Shown here in pieces: positions 10,082-18,741 of a DNA stretch of 64,000 nucleotides. Each line of letters begins with the position of its first letter. Position 1 is the first letter of the stretch. The stretch comes from Lactiplantibacillus plantarum EGD-AQ4. Lineage in GTDB: Bacteria > Bacillota > Bacilli > Lactobacillales > Lactobacillaceae. Made by a program: the position numbers and the translations under genes. Where the stretch lies: contig NZ_AVAQ01000049.1 of the NCBI RefSeq assembly GCF_000463075.2, positions 62,001 to 126,000 on the forward strand, written 5' to 3'. The notes under the pieces are model-generated. The model was not told the origin of the DNA and ran no database searches. It was given only the letters and a program-made list of their open reading frames with translations.

Positions 10082-11083
10082 TTATTTTAGTTGATGCTGA
10101 GCTCGGTACTCAGAAGGAGACACACCTAGGTGCTTCCGAAAGACTTTATAAAAATATGACGGATTCTCATAGCCAACTTTAATTGCGATTTGATCAACGG
10201 GTGCTGAAGTATACGTCAAATATTCTGCAGCAACATTAATTCGTTGTAAATGGACCAGTTTGATAAACGTTAATCCAGTCTTACTCTTTAAAAAAGCTGA
10301 CAAATAATTAGGATTGAATCCAAAATAGTCTGCCATGTCTGCTAGAGAAATGGTTGAATAATGCTTTTCAATATATAGCAATAAAGACAATAAGTTGGTC
10401 CCGGTGTTCACCTCTTTTTTAACCCTGAAATCAGTCTCTGAAGCCACACGAATGAGCCGCAAAAACAAGGTTAAAATTTCTAGCCGAATAATCTGATTAC
10501 TCTGACCATCCGCAGCATAAAATTCCTGGATGATATCATATAGCACCCCTACGATTTTGGCATTATGCTTTGTTCCAAATATACTATAATTGCCTTTACT
10601 ACGATCTTCATTGGAAAGTATTGATAAGAGTAATGTTGATATATTCGTCGTGTTATTGACTGAACGTAAAAACTCAAAATCATTTAACGAAAAAGCGGAT
10701 CGCTTTAAAGCGATATTAACAACAATCGAGCCATCATCAATCGGTTGTACCTGGTGTACCGTTCTTGCTCCCATAACAATAACATCATCTTGGGCAGCCC
10801 GAAAGTTACCGTGCTTAGTTGTGACCACACAATCTCCTAACAGTGGAACCATTAATTCAACATAATTGTGAATGTGAAATGGAATGTACGAGTTTACAGG
10901 CTGTACCGAAATTGCGATAGACTGCAAATTAATTTCCAAGGAATCATCCAATGTACTAAAAAATTCATATACAGGCTTATCACCAACATTATCGACTGGA
11001 TGAACATGCATTCCAGCTGCAATTTTCTTCCAATCACGTGGTCGATTATTCCGTCGTAATAATTCTAAAACTTCGGTATTCAT
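10082..11083 (-). CDS. AraC-family regulator, divergent from the GH3-GH78-GH43 genes
   Basis: 333 residues from the ATG at 11083, chosen because GAAGGGA lies 8 bases upstream; a longer frame from 11101 contains that site. The N-terminal cupin-type sensor (VQPVNSYIPFHIHNYVELMVPLLGD split over two strands) is followed by the double helix-turn-helix with VGYENPSYFYKVFRKHLG and the signature GVSPSEYR. It is read away from the glycosidase operon starting at 11307 and should regulate it. It is a distant paralog of the regulator at 9073-10029, so the two cassettes may be responding to different glycosides. Confidence 0.88.
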   Translation of the reverse strand: MNTEVLELLRRNNRPRDWKKIAAGMHVHPVDNVGDKPVYEFFSTLDDSLEINLQSIAISVQPVNSYIPFHIHNYVELMVPLLGDCVVTTKHGNFRAAQDDVIVMGARTVHQVQPIDDGSIVVNIALKRSAFSLNDFEFLRSVNNTTNISTLLLSILSNEDRSKGNYSIFGTKHNAKIVGVLYDIIQEFYAADGQSNQIIRLEILTLFLRLIRVASETDFRVKKEVNTGTNLLSLLLYIEKHYSTISLADMADYFGFNPNYLSAFLKSKTGLTFIKLVHLQRINVAAEYLTYTSAPVDQIAIKVGYENPSYFYKVFRKHLGVSPSEYRAQHQLK

Positions 11084-11147
11084 TCGATCATTTCCCTTCA
11101 AAAGTTGCTATTTCACACGTTATTCGCCAGTAAGTTGATTCACGTTA

Positions 11148-11285
11148 TTGTAATCGATTTCATAATACTCTAATGTATATTTGTTGATAAGGCCTACAGA
11201 CCCACATCTATGAAATGAACACACTTAATCTGACTTTTAGCAATAGTTTCACTTATACACTTAAGCTAGAATGTAAGCGCAAACA
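11148..11285 (+). promoter_or_regulatory. Promoter with two cre boxes before the glycosidase operon
   Basis: Two perfect cre boxes are seen: TTGTAATCGATTTCA (11148-11162) and ATGTAAGCGCAAACA (11271-11285). Between them CTGACT (11230-11235) and TTATAC (11253-11258) are 17 bases apart and form the likely promoter. The downstream cre box lies just after the transcription start, a roadblock position, so strong glucose repression is expected. Confidence 0.75.
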
Positions 11286-11306
11286 CAAATTGGAGGCTTA
11301 TATCTT

Positions 11307-13010
11307 ATGCTAGATTTAACTCAAAAACCTTATTATTTAAACCAAGATCAAATTGACTATGTTGAAAACAAAGTTTCACAAATGACTCTGGATGAAAAGA
11401 TTGGCCAACTATTCTTCGTTATCGGACAAGATGAAGATACCGTTGATTTGCCCGCATTCATCCAGAAATACCAGCCTGGTGGAATGATGTACCGTCCTGA
11501 TTCTGCACAGAAAATTAAGGATGAAGTCAAAAATATTCAGTCAGCCACTAAGATTCCATTGTTCTTTGCAGCAAATTTGGAATCTGGCGGTAATGGCATT
11601 GTTACAGAAGGAACTTGGTTTGGGATGCCCCTCCAGATGGCAGCCACAGACGATACCACTAGTGCGTTTAAACTAGGCGAAGTCGCCGGTAATGAAGCAC
11701 GTCAAGTTGGTGTCAACATGTCTTTTGCACCAATTGTAGACATCGACAACAACTTTCGCAACCCAATTATGAATACCCGTACATTTGGGAGCAATCAATC
11801 AAAAGTCATTCAAATGGCCTCAGCTCAGACGAAGGGGCTACAGAAAAGTGACATTATCCCTGTTATCAAACATTTTCCAGGAGACGGGGTCGATGAACGT
11901 GATCAACACCTTTTAAGTTCCATTAATTCATTATCCGCCGACGACTGGATGACTTCCTATGGGCAGATTTATCATCATTTTATTGAAGCTGGTATTCCAA
12001 GTATTATGATTGCACACATTATGCAGCCTGCTTGGGAACGCCGTTTACAACCAGGAATTGAAGATAAAGACTTACGGCCTGCATCTAGTTCCAAGCTATT
12101 AATCGATGGTTTACTACGCGACCAATTAAACTTTAACGGGCTTACCATTACGGATGCCACACCAATGTTAGGCTATAATACAACACTGCCCCGGTCTGAA
12201 GTTCTACCTGCAACCATCAATGCCGGCATTGACATGATTCTCTTTAACAAGAATATCGATGAGGATTATGCTTACATCAAGGAAGCTATTCAGAATCACA
12301 CCTTACCAATGTCACGTGTGGATACTGCCGTGACACGCATTCTCGGCACAAAGTTAGCACAAGGTGTAATGGACGTTGAAGAAACTTCTTTGAAAACACC
12401 AGCCAGCGAATTGAATCTTAATAAAGCGGAACACTTACGCTGGGCAGATGAAGTTGCTAAAAAGTCAGTCACGCTAGTCAAAGACCGTGATCATTTATTA
12501 CCCGTCACTCCTGCAAAATACCCACGGATTCGTCTCGTCGTATTAGGTGATTCTGACGACGGCGGCTTTAAAGAAGGCGGACATGTTGCGAACGCATTCC
12601 AAAAGGGCTTGGAAGACCAAGGGTTTGAAGTTTCGTTATTTGATCAAAATAAATTAGATTTTCACGAAGTATTCGAAGAAGGCGTCAGTGACCTACAGAA
12701 AAAGTTTGATTTGGCACTCTACATCGCAAACGTCGAAACTGCCAGCAACCAAACGACGACTCGGTTGAATTGGGTCCATTTAATGGCTGCCGATGCTCCT
12801 TGGTATCTACAAAGTATTCCGACAGTCTTTATCTCTACGGCCAATCCATATCACTTGTTTGATTTGCCACGAGTTTCGACATTTATCAATGCTTATACGG
12901 GAAATCAATCAAACATTGATGCAGTATTACGAAAAATCAGTGGTCAAGAGTCATTTGTCGGCAAAAGCCCCGTTGACCCATTCTGCGGAGATCTAACGGC
13001 TAAATTATAA
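11307..13010 (+). CDS. GH3-family glycosidase, NagZ-like beta-N-acetylhexosaminidase/beta-glucosidase type
   Basis: 567 residues. The GH3 barrel carries KHFPGDG (about residue 188) followed by DQH, matching the NagZ signature KHFPGHG...DSH whose Asp-His dyad is the acid/base of the hexosaminidase branch. The nucleophile is the Asp of LTITDATPM (about residue 282). A C-terminal alpha/beta sandwich follows. The histidine of FPGHG is replaced by Asp. No signal peptide. First gene of a run with GH78, GH43 and probably an esterase (TTGGAGG site at its start; 21 bases to the next gene). Exact sugar specificity is open. Confidence 0.85.
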   Translation: MLDLTQKPYYLNQDQIDYVENKVSQMTLDEKIGQLFFVIGQDEDTVDLPAFIQKYQPGGMMYRPDSAQKIKDEVKNIQSATKIPLFFAANLESGGNGIVTEGTWFGMPLQMAATDDTTSAFKLGEVAGNEARQVGVNMSFAPIVDIDNNFRNPIMNTRTFGSNQSKVIQMASAQTKGLQKSDIIPVIKHFPGDGVDERDQHLLSSINSLSADDWMTSYGQIYHHFIEAGIPSIMIAHIMQPAWERRLQPGIEDKDLRPASSSKLLIDGLLRDQLNFNGLTITDATPMLGYNTTLPRSEVLPATINAGIDMILFNKNIDEDYAYIKEAIQNHTLPMSRVDTAVTRILGTKLAQGVMDVEETSLKTPASELNLNKAEHLRWADEVAKKSVTLVKDRDHLLPVTPAKYPRIRLVVLGDSDDGGFKEGGHVANAFQKGLEDQGFEVSLFDQNKLDFHEVFEEGVSDLQKKFDLALYIANVETASNQTTTRLNWVHLMAADAPWYLQSIPTVFISTANPYHLFDLPRVSTFINAYTGNQSNIDAVLRKISGQESFVGKSPVDPFCGDLTAKL

Positions 13011-13031
13011 TATCGTAGGAGGATTTTCATC

Positions 13032-15854
13032 ATGAACATTTCACAGATTTTAATTAATCATATGCATGAACCACTGGGATTTGATCTAACTAATTTGCGA
13101 ATTGAATTCAAGGTTGATGCACCACATTACACTAAAGTGAAGAAGCAACTTATTATTTGGAAATCGAATTCAGCGCAACCTTGTTATCAAACTGAATTAA
13201 CCGATTACGATAATAACTTTTTCGACGTTGCAATGGATTTAGAACCTCGGACAGAATATTCTGTCCGTATCATCCTTCAAAATAGCGAGCAACAAATTTC
13301 TGCAGATAGCCACTTTGAAACTGGTAAAATGTCTGAGAAATACACAGCAGATTGGATTGGAAATTCCAACAAATCGGTTCAAAACACACTATTCAAAAAA
13401 TCATTTAAGACGACACAACCAATCATAAAAGCGCGATTATATGCAACTGGATTGGGATTGTATGAAGCGTATTTAGATCATCAAAAGATTGGTGATGAGT
13501 ATTTAGCACCAGGCGTGACTGCTTATGACAAATGGATTCAAGTCCAAACATATGATGTCACAGAAGCTTTACAGTCACCATCAACTCATGAGCTACGCTT
13601 TAGTACCGGTGATGGCTGGTATAAAGGAATCTACGGCTTTGATGGTGGCAAGGATTGTATTTACGGTGACCAGCAGCGCATCCTCGCCGAGCTTCATCTG
13701 ACCTACGCGGACGGCAGTACGACTGTTTTAAATACCGATTCGAGCTGGGAAACCACAACTGGGAAAATCACCAAATCAGCGATCTATTATGGCGAAGACA
13801 TCGACGACACACTCACTATCACCGATTGGCAGCCAGTGGTCATCCTCTCAGAGCCAAAAACGACGCTTCAAGATCGGTTAAGCCTGCCAATCAAGATTCA
13901 CGAAAATCTGGAAGTTCAACAAATACTAACAACGCCTGCAAAAGAAACCGTGCTCGATTTTGGTCAAAACCATGCAGGTTGGCTAACCTTTTATAATCGT
14001 GAGCCCAAGGGGACTGTATTAACTTTTCAATTTGGTGAAATCTTGCAACAAGAAAACTTTTACCGTGAGAACCTTAGAACTGCCCGGGCTAGCTTCACAT
14101 ATGTATCAAATGGAAAAGAAGGTTGGGTTCGTCCTCACTTCACCTATTTTGGATTCCGTTACGTTAAAGTCACAGGTAATACGAAGCCACTTGATTCACA
14201 GGACTACAAATCACCAGTTCTGTATTCCGACATGGCCACTACAGGCTCAATTCACACTGATAACGAAGCTGTCAACCGTCTCTTTAAGAACATTGTTTGG
14301 GGACAGAAAAGTAACTTTCTGGACGTTCCAACCGACTGTCCTCAGCGTGACGAACGTCTAGGTTGGACAGGTGATGCTAATATTTTCTCCAATACCGCAG
14401 CATACAACATGAACGTCTTTCAGTTCTTCAAGAAGTATGCCCGTGACATGGCAGTAGAGCAAAGTCAGCATGATGGCATGCTGACAATGTATGCGCCTGC
14501 CATGGGTGTTGATGATGGCGGTGCGGCCGTCTGGGGCGATGCAGCCACCATTATCCCATGGAACATGTATCAAGATTACGGTGATACCGCGGTATTAAAG
14601 CAAAACTATACCGCTATGAAATCCTGGGTCAATTGGATAACTGCAAATACCAAAACACCTAATTTATGGACTGGCATGTTTCAATTTGGTGATTGGATTG
14701 CCTTGGATGGTGAAAATCCTGCGCTACCAACGGGTAAAACCGACGAAGACTTCATCGCATCCGTTTATTACTATTACTCCAGTTTAATTGTCGCAAAAAC
14801 TGCAGCTATGCTTAATCATTCCCAAGATGCTGATGAATTCTCCAGTCTAGCGGCGAATATTAAGTCAGCTATTCAGAGCGAATATATTACTCCGACTGGA
14901 CGTTTGGCGATTGATACTCAAACTGCCTACGCACTTGCGCTTCAATTTGAATTAGTTCCTAAATCACAAGTAAAACGTGTCCTTAACGATCTTACCAATC
15001 GGCTTGAAAAGGATAACGATCACTTAAAAACTGGTTTTGTCGGAACGCCATTCATCTGCCAAGTATTATCCAAATATGGGCAGCACAAAGTCGCAACCAA
15101 GATTTTCTTGCAAACCGATTTTCCAAGCTGGCTATATGCTGTCAAAATGGGTGCTACCACTGTTTGGGAGCGTTGGAATTCCGTAGAACCCGACGGTAGT
15201 ATGAACAAAGATGGCATGAACTCTCTAAACCATTACAGTATTGGTGCCATTATGGAATGGGCTTACAAATACTTAGTTGGTATTAGTGAACATGACGCTG
15301 GCTATCAATCAATCACCTTTGCGCCTCACTTTGATTATCGATTGAAACAAATCAGTGGGCACTACGATACGCCCTATGGTTCATTCAAGATGAGCTCACG
15401 TATCGAAACGGACGCTAGTCATACGATTAAAGTTAACCTGTCCGTTCCTTTTGGCGCGACAGTTACTGTTAAATTACCTAGAGCTGAAGGTCGTCAAATC
15501 CACGTGAATGATCAGATATTGACTGGCAACAGTTTCAAACTCACTGGCGGTCAGTATGAAATCTACTATCAACCAACTAATGACTACATTGAGCACTACT
15601 CTGAAGATACGGCCGCTGCGATGATTATGGCTGATAAGCAATTGGTGCAACAAATTGACCGTATTGATCCGGTATTAGATTTCTTTAGGAATGATCCCGA
15701 TGCTGCTCAAGGTGGTCTTGGTAAGATGTCGTTAACTAAGCTAAATACATTATTGCCCTTTATCAACATTGACCCTGATCATCTCGTCAAAATCAATGAC
15801 TTATTGAAATCTACACCATTATCAAGTGAACGTCAGTTTATGAAGGAGCGCTAA
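13032..15854 (+). CDS. Alpha-L-rhamnosidase, GH78
   Basis: 940 residues with the classic GH78 signature VPTDCPQRDERLGWTGD (about residues 434-450), which holds the catalytic Asp and Glu, and the (alpha/alpha)6-barrel stretch ending in TTVWERWNS. N-terminal beta-sandwich domains come first. It removes terminal L-rhamnose from plant glycosides such as rutinosides or saponins; without a signal peptide it acts on imported glycosides. The last 90 residues or so (after YQPTNDYIEHY) form a charged helical tail beyond the usual C-terminal beta domain. AGGAGG site; next gene begins 4 bases after the stop, so they are cotranscribed. Confidence 0.95.
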   Translation: MNISQILINHMHEPLGFDLTNLRIEFKVDAPHYTKVKKQLIIWKSNSAQPCYQTELTDYDNNFFDVAMDLEPRTEYSVRIILQNSEQQISADSHFETGKMSEKYTADWIGNSNKSVQNTLFKKSFKTTQPIIKARLYATGLGLYEAYLDHQKIGDEYLAPGVTAYDKWIQVQTYDVTEALQSPSTHELRFSTGDGWYKGIYGFDGGKDCIYGDQQRILAELHLTYADGSTTVLNTDSSWETTTGKITKSAIYYGEDIDDTLTITDWQPVVILSEPKTTLQDRLSLPIKIHENLEVQQILTTPAKETVLDFGQNHAGWLTFYNREPKGTVLTFQFGEILQQENFYRENLRTARASFTYVSNGKEGWVRPHFTYFGFRYVKVTGNTKPLDSQDYKSPVLYSDMATTGSIHTDNEAVNRLFKNIVWGQKSNFLDVPTDCPQRDERLGWTGDANIFSNTAAYNMNVFQFFKKYARDMAVEQSQHDGMLTMYAPAMGVDDGGAAVWGDAATIIPWNMYQDYGDTAVLKQNYTAMKSWVNWITANTKTPNLWTGMFQFGDWIALDGENPALPTGKTDEDFIASVYYYYSSLIVAKTAAMLNHSQDADEFSSLAANIKSAIQSEYITPTGRLAIDTQTAYALALQFELVPKSQVKRVLNDLTNRLEKDNDHLKTGFVGTPFICQVLSKYGQHKVATKIFLQTDFPSWLYAVKMGATTVWERWNSVEPDGSMNKDGMNSLNHYSIGAIMEWAYKYLVGISEHDAGYQSITFAPHFDYRLKQISGHYDTPYGSFKMSSRIETDASHTIKVNLSVPFGATVTVKLPRAEGRQIHVNDQILTGNSFKLTGGQYEIYYQPTNDYIEHYSEDTAAAMIMADKQLVQQIDRIDPVLDFFRNDPDAAQGGLGKMSLTKLNTLLPFINIDPDHLVKINDLLKSTPLSSERQFMKER

Positions 15855-15858
15855 TCTA

Positions 15859-17412
15859 ATGGTCTTAAAATATCAAAATCCTATCTTACGGGGGATGTAT
15901 CCTGACCCTAGTATTACGCGAGTTGGTTCTACTTACTATATGGTTAACAGTACTTTTGAATACTATCCGGGAATTGCACTATCCAAAAGTAACGATTTGC
16001 TGAATTGGACGAAACTCCCCGGAATCGTATCTTCCCCTAATCAAGCGGATTTACGACAGTCGAAGTCTAATGAGGGTATATTCGCAGTATGTTTGCGGTA
16101 TTACGAACACCATTTTTATGTGATTACGACTAATTTTGCCGAATTTAAGACTTTCCTGATTCGTGGTCGTTTAAGTGATGACGGCGAACACATTGAATGG
16201 GAAACACAGCGGATAGAAATCGATGTCCCTGGGATTGATCCGGATATCTACTTTGAAAATCAACACGCTTATGTCCAGTTCACCGGATATGTTGATAAAC
16301 AAGGGACGAAAGCAATCCGTCAAGTTGAGATAGAATTAACGACAGGTAAGATTATTCATGAGCCGGTGATTTTAACCTATGGTACCGGTGGCCGAGATGT
16401 CGAAGGTCCACATATTCTTAAAAAGTCAGGTTGGTATTACTTGTTGGCAGCAGAAGGCGGTACCGGTGAAGGTCACATGATTACCATTTTCAGGAGTAAA
16501 TCCATTTGGGGCCCATACACTGATGACAGTACGATTAATCCGCTGTTTACCAATCGTGATCGAGCGAGTGAACCCCTTCAAAATGTCGGTCATGGCGACT
16601 TATTTCAAGATGTCAATCATAATTGGTGGCTTGTTTGCCTGGGTACCCGTCCCGCACAAGTTGGGTTCACGGCGATTACAAACATCGGACGAGAAACTTT
16701 GCTCTACCCTGTTACTTGGGAAAAGGACTGGCCAACTGTGAATAATACGATTCCTACAGTAAACGTTGACCTATCTCAATTTCCAAAACATGCGGCATCA
16801 TTACCACACGCTCAGCAACAGAATCGCTTCGTAGATAAGTTCACGACGTCTGATTTAAATCCCGAGTGGCTGAGCTTACGAGATCAAGTACCTGGGCTTA
16901 GCATTTACGACGGCCAACTTCACTTACCTGGTAACGAACATCAATTATCAGACCTCAGTACGCCAGCATTTGTTGGTGTTCGACAAACGGAACATGATGA
17001 ACGATTCACGGTCACACTCTCACCTGACAGTCATGTTAATCAAGGAAGCTTTGGAATCGCAACTATCATAGACGCAGATCATTTCGCTGCACTTTTAATC
17101 AAGCAAAGCCCAGAAGGTCGCTACATTATTTACCGCTGTCAGCAAGTAGGTGATCTAAAAGTCAACCGGGAATTAGGTACTTTAACAGAATATCCGACAG
17201 CACTCAGCATCTTAAATCGTTCAGATAAGAAAACATTTGTCGCAACGATGAGTGACGACAAGCAAGTCTCCTTCTCCACAGATAGTCTCTTGCTATCGAA
17301 TCAAGCAATCGCAGCACTGAATACCGGCGATATTCAAGGTATATTCGCTTATAAGAACGCACAACTTGTCATTTCTCAAGCTGTACGTGAGGCTTTACCG
17401 AAGCATGAATAA
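15859..17412 (+). CDS. GH43-family beta-xylosidase/alpha-L-arabinofuranosidase
   Basis: 517 residues. A five-bladed propeller with the three acidic residues of the family: Asp16 in MYPDPSI (base), the Asp of GIDPDIYF (about 126-128) and Glu in DVEGPHI (about 181, acid). A C-terminal beta-sandwich from about residue 325 is typical of the long beta-xylosidase branch. It probably releases xylose or arabinose from glycosides inside the cell; no signal peptide. It overlaps the ribosome-binding region of the GH78 gene end (GAAGGAGCG) and is clearly in its operon. Confidence 0.9.
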   Translation: MVLKYQNPILRGMYPDPSITRVGSTYYMVNSTFEYYPGIALSKSNDLLNWTKLPGIVSSPNQADLRQSKSNEGIFAVCLRYYEHHFYVITTNFAEFKTFLIRGRLSDDGEHIEWETQRIEIDVPGIDPDIYFENQHAYVQFTGYVDKQGTKAIRQVEIELTTGKIIHEPVILTYGTGGRDVEGPHILKKSGWYYLLAAEGGTGEGHMITIFRSKSIWGPYTDDSTINPLFTNRDRASEPLQNVGHGDLFQDVNHNWWLVCLGTRPAQVGFTAITNIGRETLLYPVTWEKDWPTVNNTIPTVNVDLSQFPKHAASLPHAQQQNRFVDKFTTSDLNPEWLSLRDQVPGLSIYDGQLHLPGNEHQLSDLSTPAFVGVRQTEHDERFTVTLSPDSHVNQGSFGIATIIDADHFAALLIKQSPEGRYIIYRCQQVGDLKVNRELGTLTEYPTALSILNRSDKKTFVATMSDDKQVSFSTDSLLLSNQAIAALNTGDIQGIFAYKNAQLVISQAVREALPKHE

Positions 17413-17582
17413 CCGCTTAACATATCTTGAGCATTCTCAAGCGCAGTTATTTATGAATGTTGATGAAATCATTCACTGATATGGGCTCAGTACCGCTATC
17501 ATTAAATGATATTTCGACAGAAATTGCAAAGCTAACATTCTATTCTTAAAGCGAATCGTCAGATACATGGAAGGTGTCCTTT

Positions 17583-18641
17583 ATGCCAAGTAAGATTATT
17601 TATAATTGTGAAGTTATTAATGCGGGTTATTATGTTACAAGCGCTGATTTATTGGGAGAAGCTGGTGAGCAGCTCACTGGGTCACAGCTCCGTTTTGAAG
17701 TTAATGGTCATGAGATTGGAATCAGGTCGCTTTTAAAAGTTGGTCGAAACCTTCATATCGAACTTGAAGAAACGCGGTCATTATCGCTGTTAAATTTTGA
17801 TGTAGAAAAATTTGTCAATGAATTTCACTACCCCCAAGTTAATTTGAAAGGTTGCAACCAAAATACTGCACAGTATGAAGTTGTCTTTAAAGATGATGAC
17901 TATTTGGCAGATTTCGATACACATATTTTTCAAAGGGACACCGGTCGAATCTCTTATTATCAATATCAAACGGGATTCAAAGATGAAGCAAGACCATTAG
18001 TGATCTTCTTACATGGCTCTGGTGAAAGAGGATTTAAGAACCAGATGCCATTATTAGGTAATGATGTGCCCAAAACAATTCATGATTATATCGCTAAGCA
18101 TGAAAATGCCGTCTTACTGGTCCCACAAGCGACCTGGGCACCTGAGTTGAACGGTTGGTTCCGACCCGAAATCCGTAAAACATTATTGAGTTTGATTAAA
18201 GCAAAAATTCAATCAGATAATATTGATCCAAAACGTATTTATTTGGTGGGGTTATCTAACGGTGGTGCAGCAACATGGCATTTTGCAGAACATCACCCCG
18301 ATTTATTCAGCGCAATCGTCCCCTGCTGTGGGTACATTTATAACGAAGATAAATCCTTTGTAGGGGCGGCTGGTGAGGGCCGATACATGCATCCACGCAT
18401 GGCAGAAGCGAAGGCACTCAAAGAAACGCCAATTTGGGCATTCCATTCACATGATGATCACACCGTAAATGTGCAAGGGACGCTTGAAGCAGCTGAGATG
18501 GTTAAAGAATGTGGCAATCAAAATGTCAATGTAACGATTTATGATGATGGTAAAGTTACGCCAAATCCACACGGGTGCTGGGAACCAGCATTTGATACAC
18601 CGACATTGTTACCATGGCTGTTCTCACAACGAAAAGCGTAG
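17583..18641 (+). CDS. Alpha/beta-hydrolase esterase with N-terminal accessory domain
   Basis: 352 residues from the ATG at 17583, which has GGAAGGTG upstream; an in-frame GTG at 17574 is part of that site. The N-terminal 110 residues form an accessory domain that I cannot name. The hydrolase domain shows the oxyanion-side FLHGSGERG, nucleophile elbow GLSNGG, acid in HSHDDHTV and histidine in PHGCW. It resembles the acetyl-xylan/feruloyl esterase and dienelactone-hydrolase-like group. It follows the GH43 gene by 170 bases, so it may be in the same transcript or have its own promoter. A role in removing acyl groups from plant glycosides is inferred from context. Confidence 0.8.
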   Translation: MPSKIIYNCEVINAGYYVTSADLLGEAGEQLTGSQLRFEVNGHEIGIRSLLKVGRNLHIELEETRSLSLLNFDVEKFVNEFHYPQVNLKGCNQNTAQYEVVFKDDDYLADFDTHIFQRDTGRISYYQYQTGFKDEARPLVIFLHGSGERGFKNQMPLLGNDVPKTIHDYIAKHENAVLLVPQATWAPELNGWFRPEIRKTLLSLIKAKIQSDNIDPKRIYLVGLSNGGAATWHFAEHHPDLFSAIVPCCGYIYNEDKSFVGAAGEGRYMHPRMAEAKALKETPIWAFHSHDDHTVNVQGTLEAAEMVKECGNQNVNVTIYDDGKVTPNPHGCWEPAFDTPTLLPWLFSQRKA

Positions 18642-18682
18642 GTAAGTTTACACGAGTTAATCAACAAAACAGTAACCCTAAA

Positions 18683-18725
18683 AAAGCTAGCACCTGAACC
18701 CGTTTGGGGTTCAGGTGCTAGCTTT
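18683..18725. terminator. Bidirectional terminator closing the glycosidase operon
   Basis: AAAGCTAGCACCTGAACCC pairs with its complement across a GTTTG loop. It also serves the convergent flavoprotein operon. Confidence 0.9.
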
Positions 18726-18741
18726 ATTCAGTTCAACCTAT

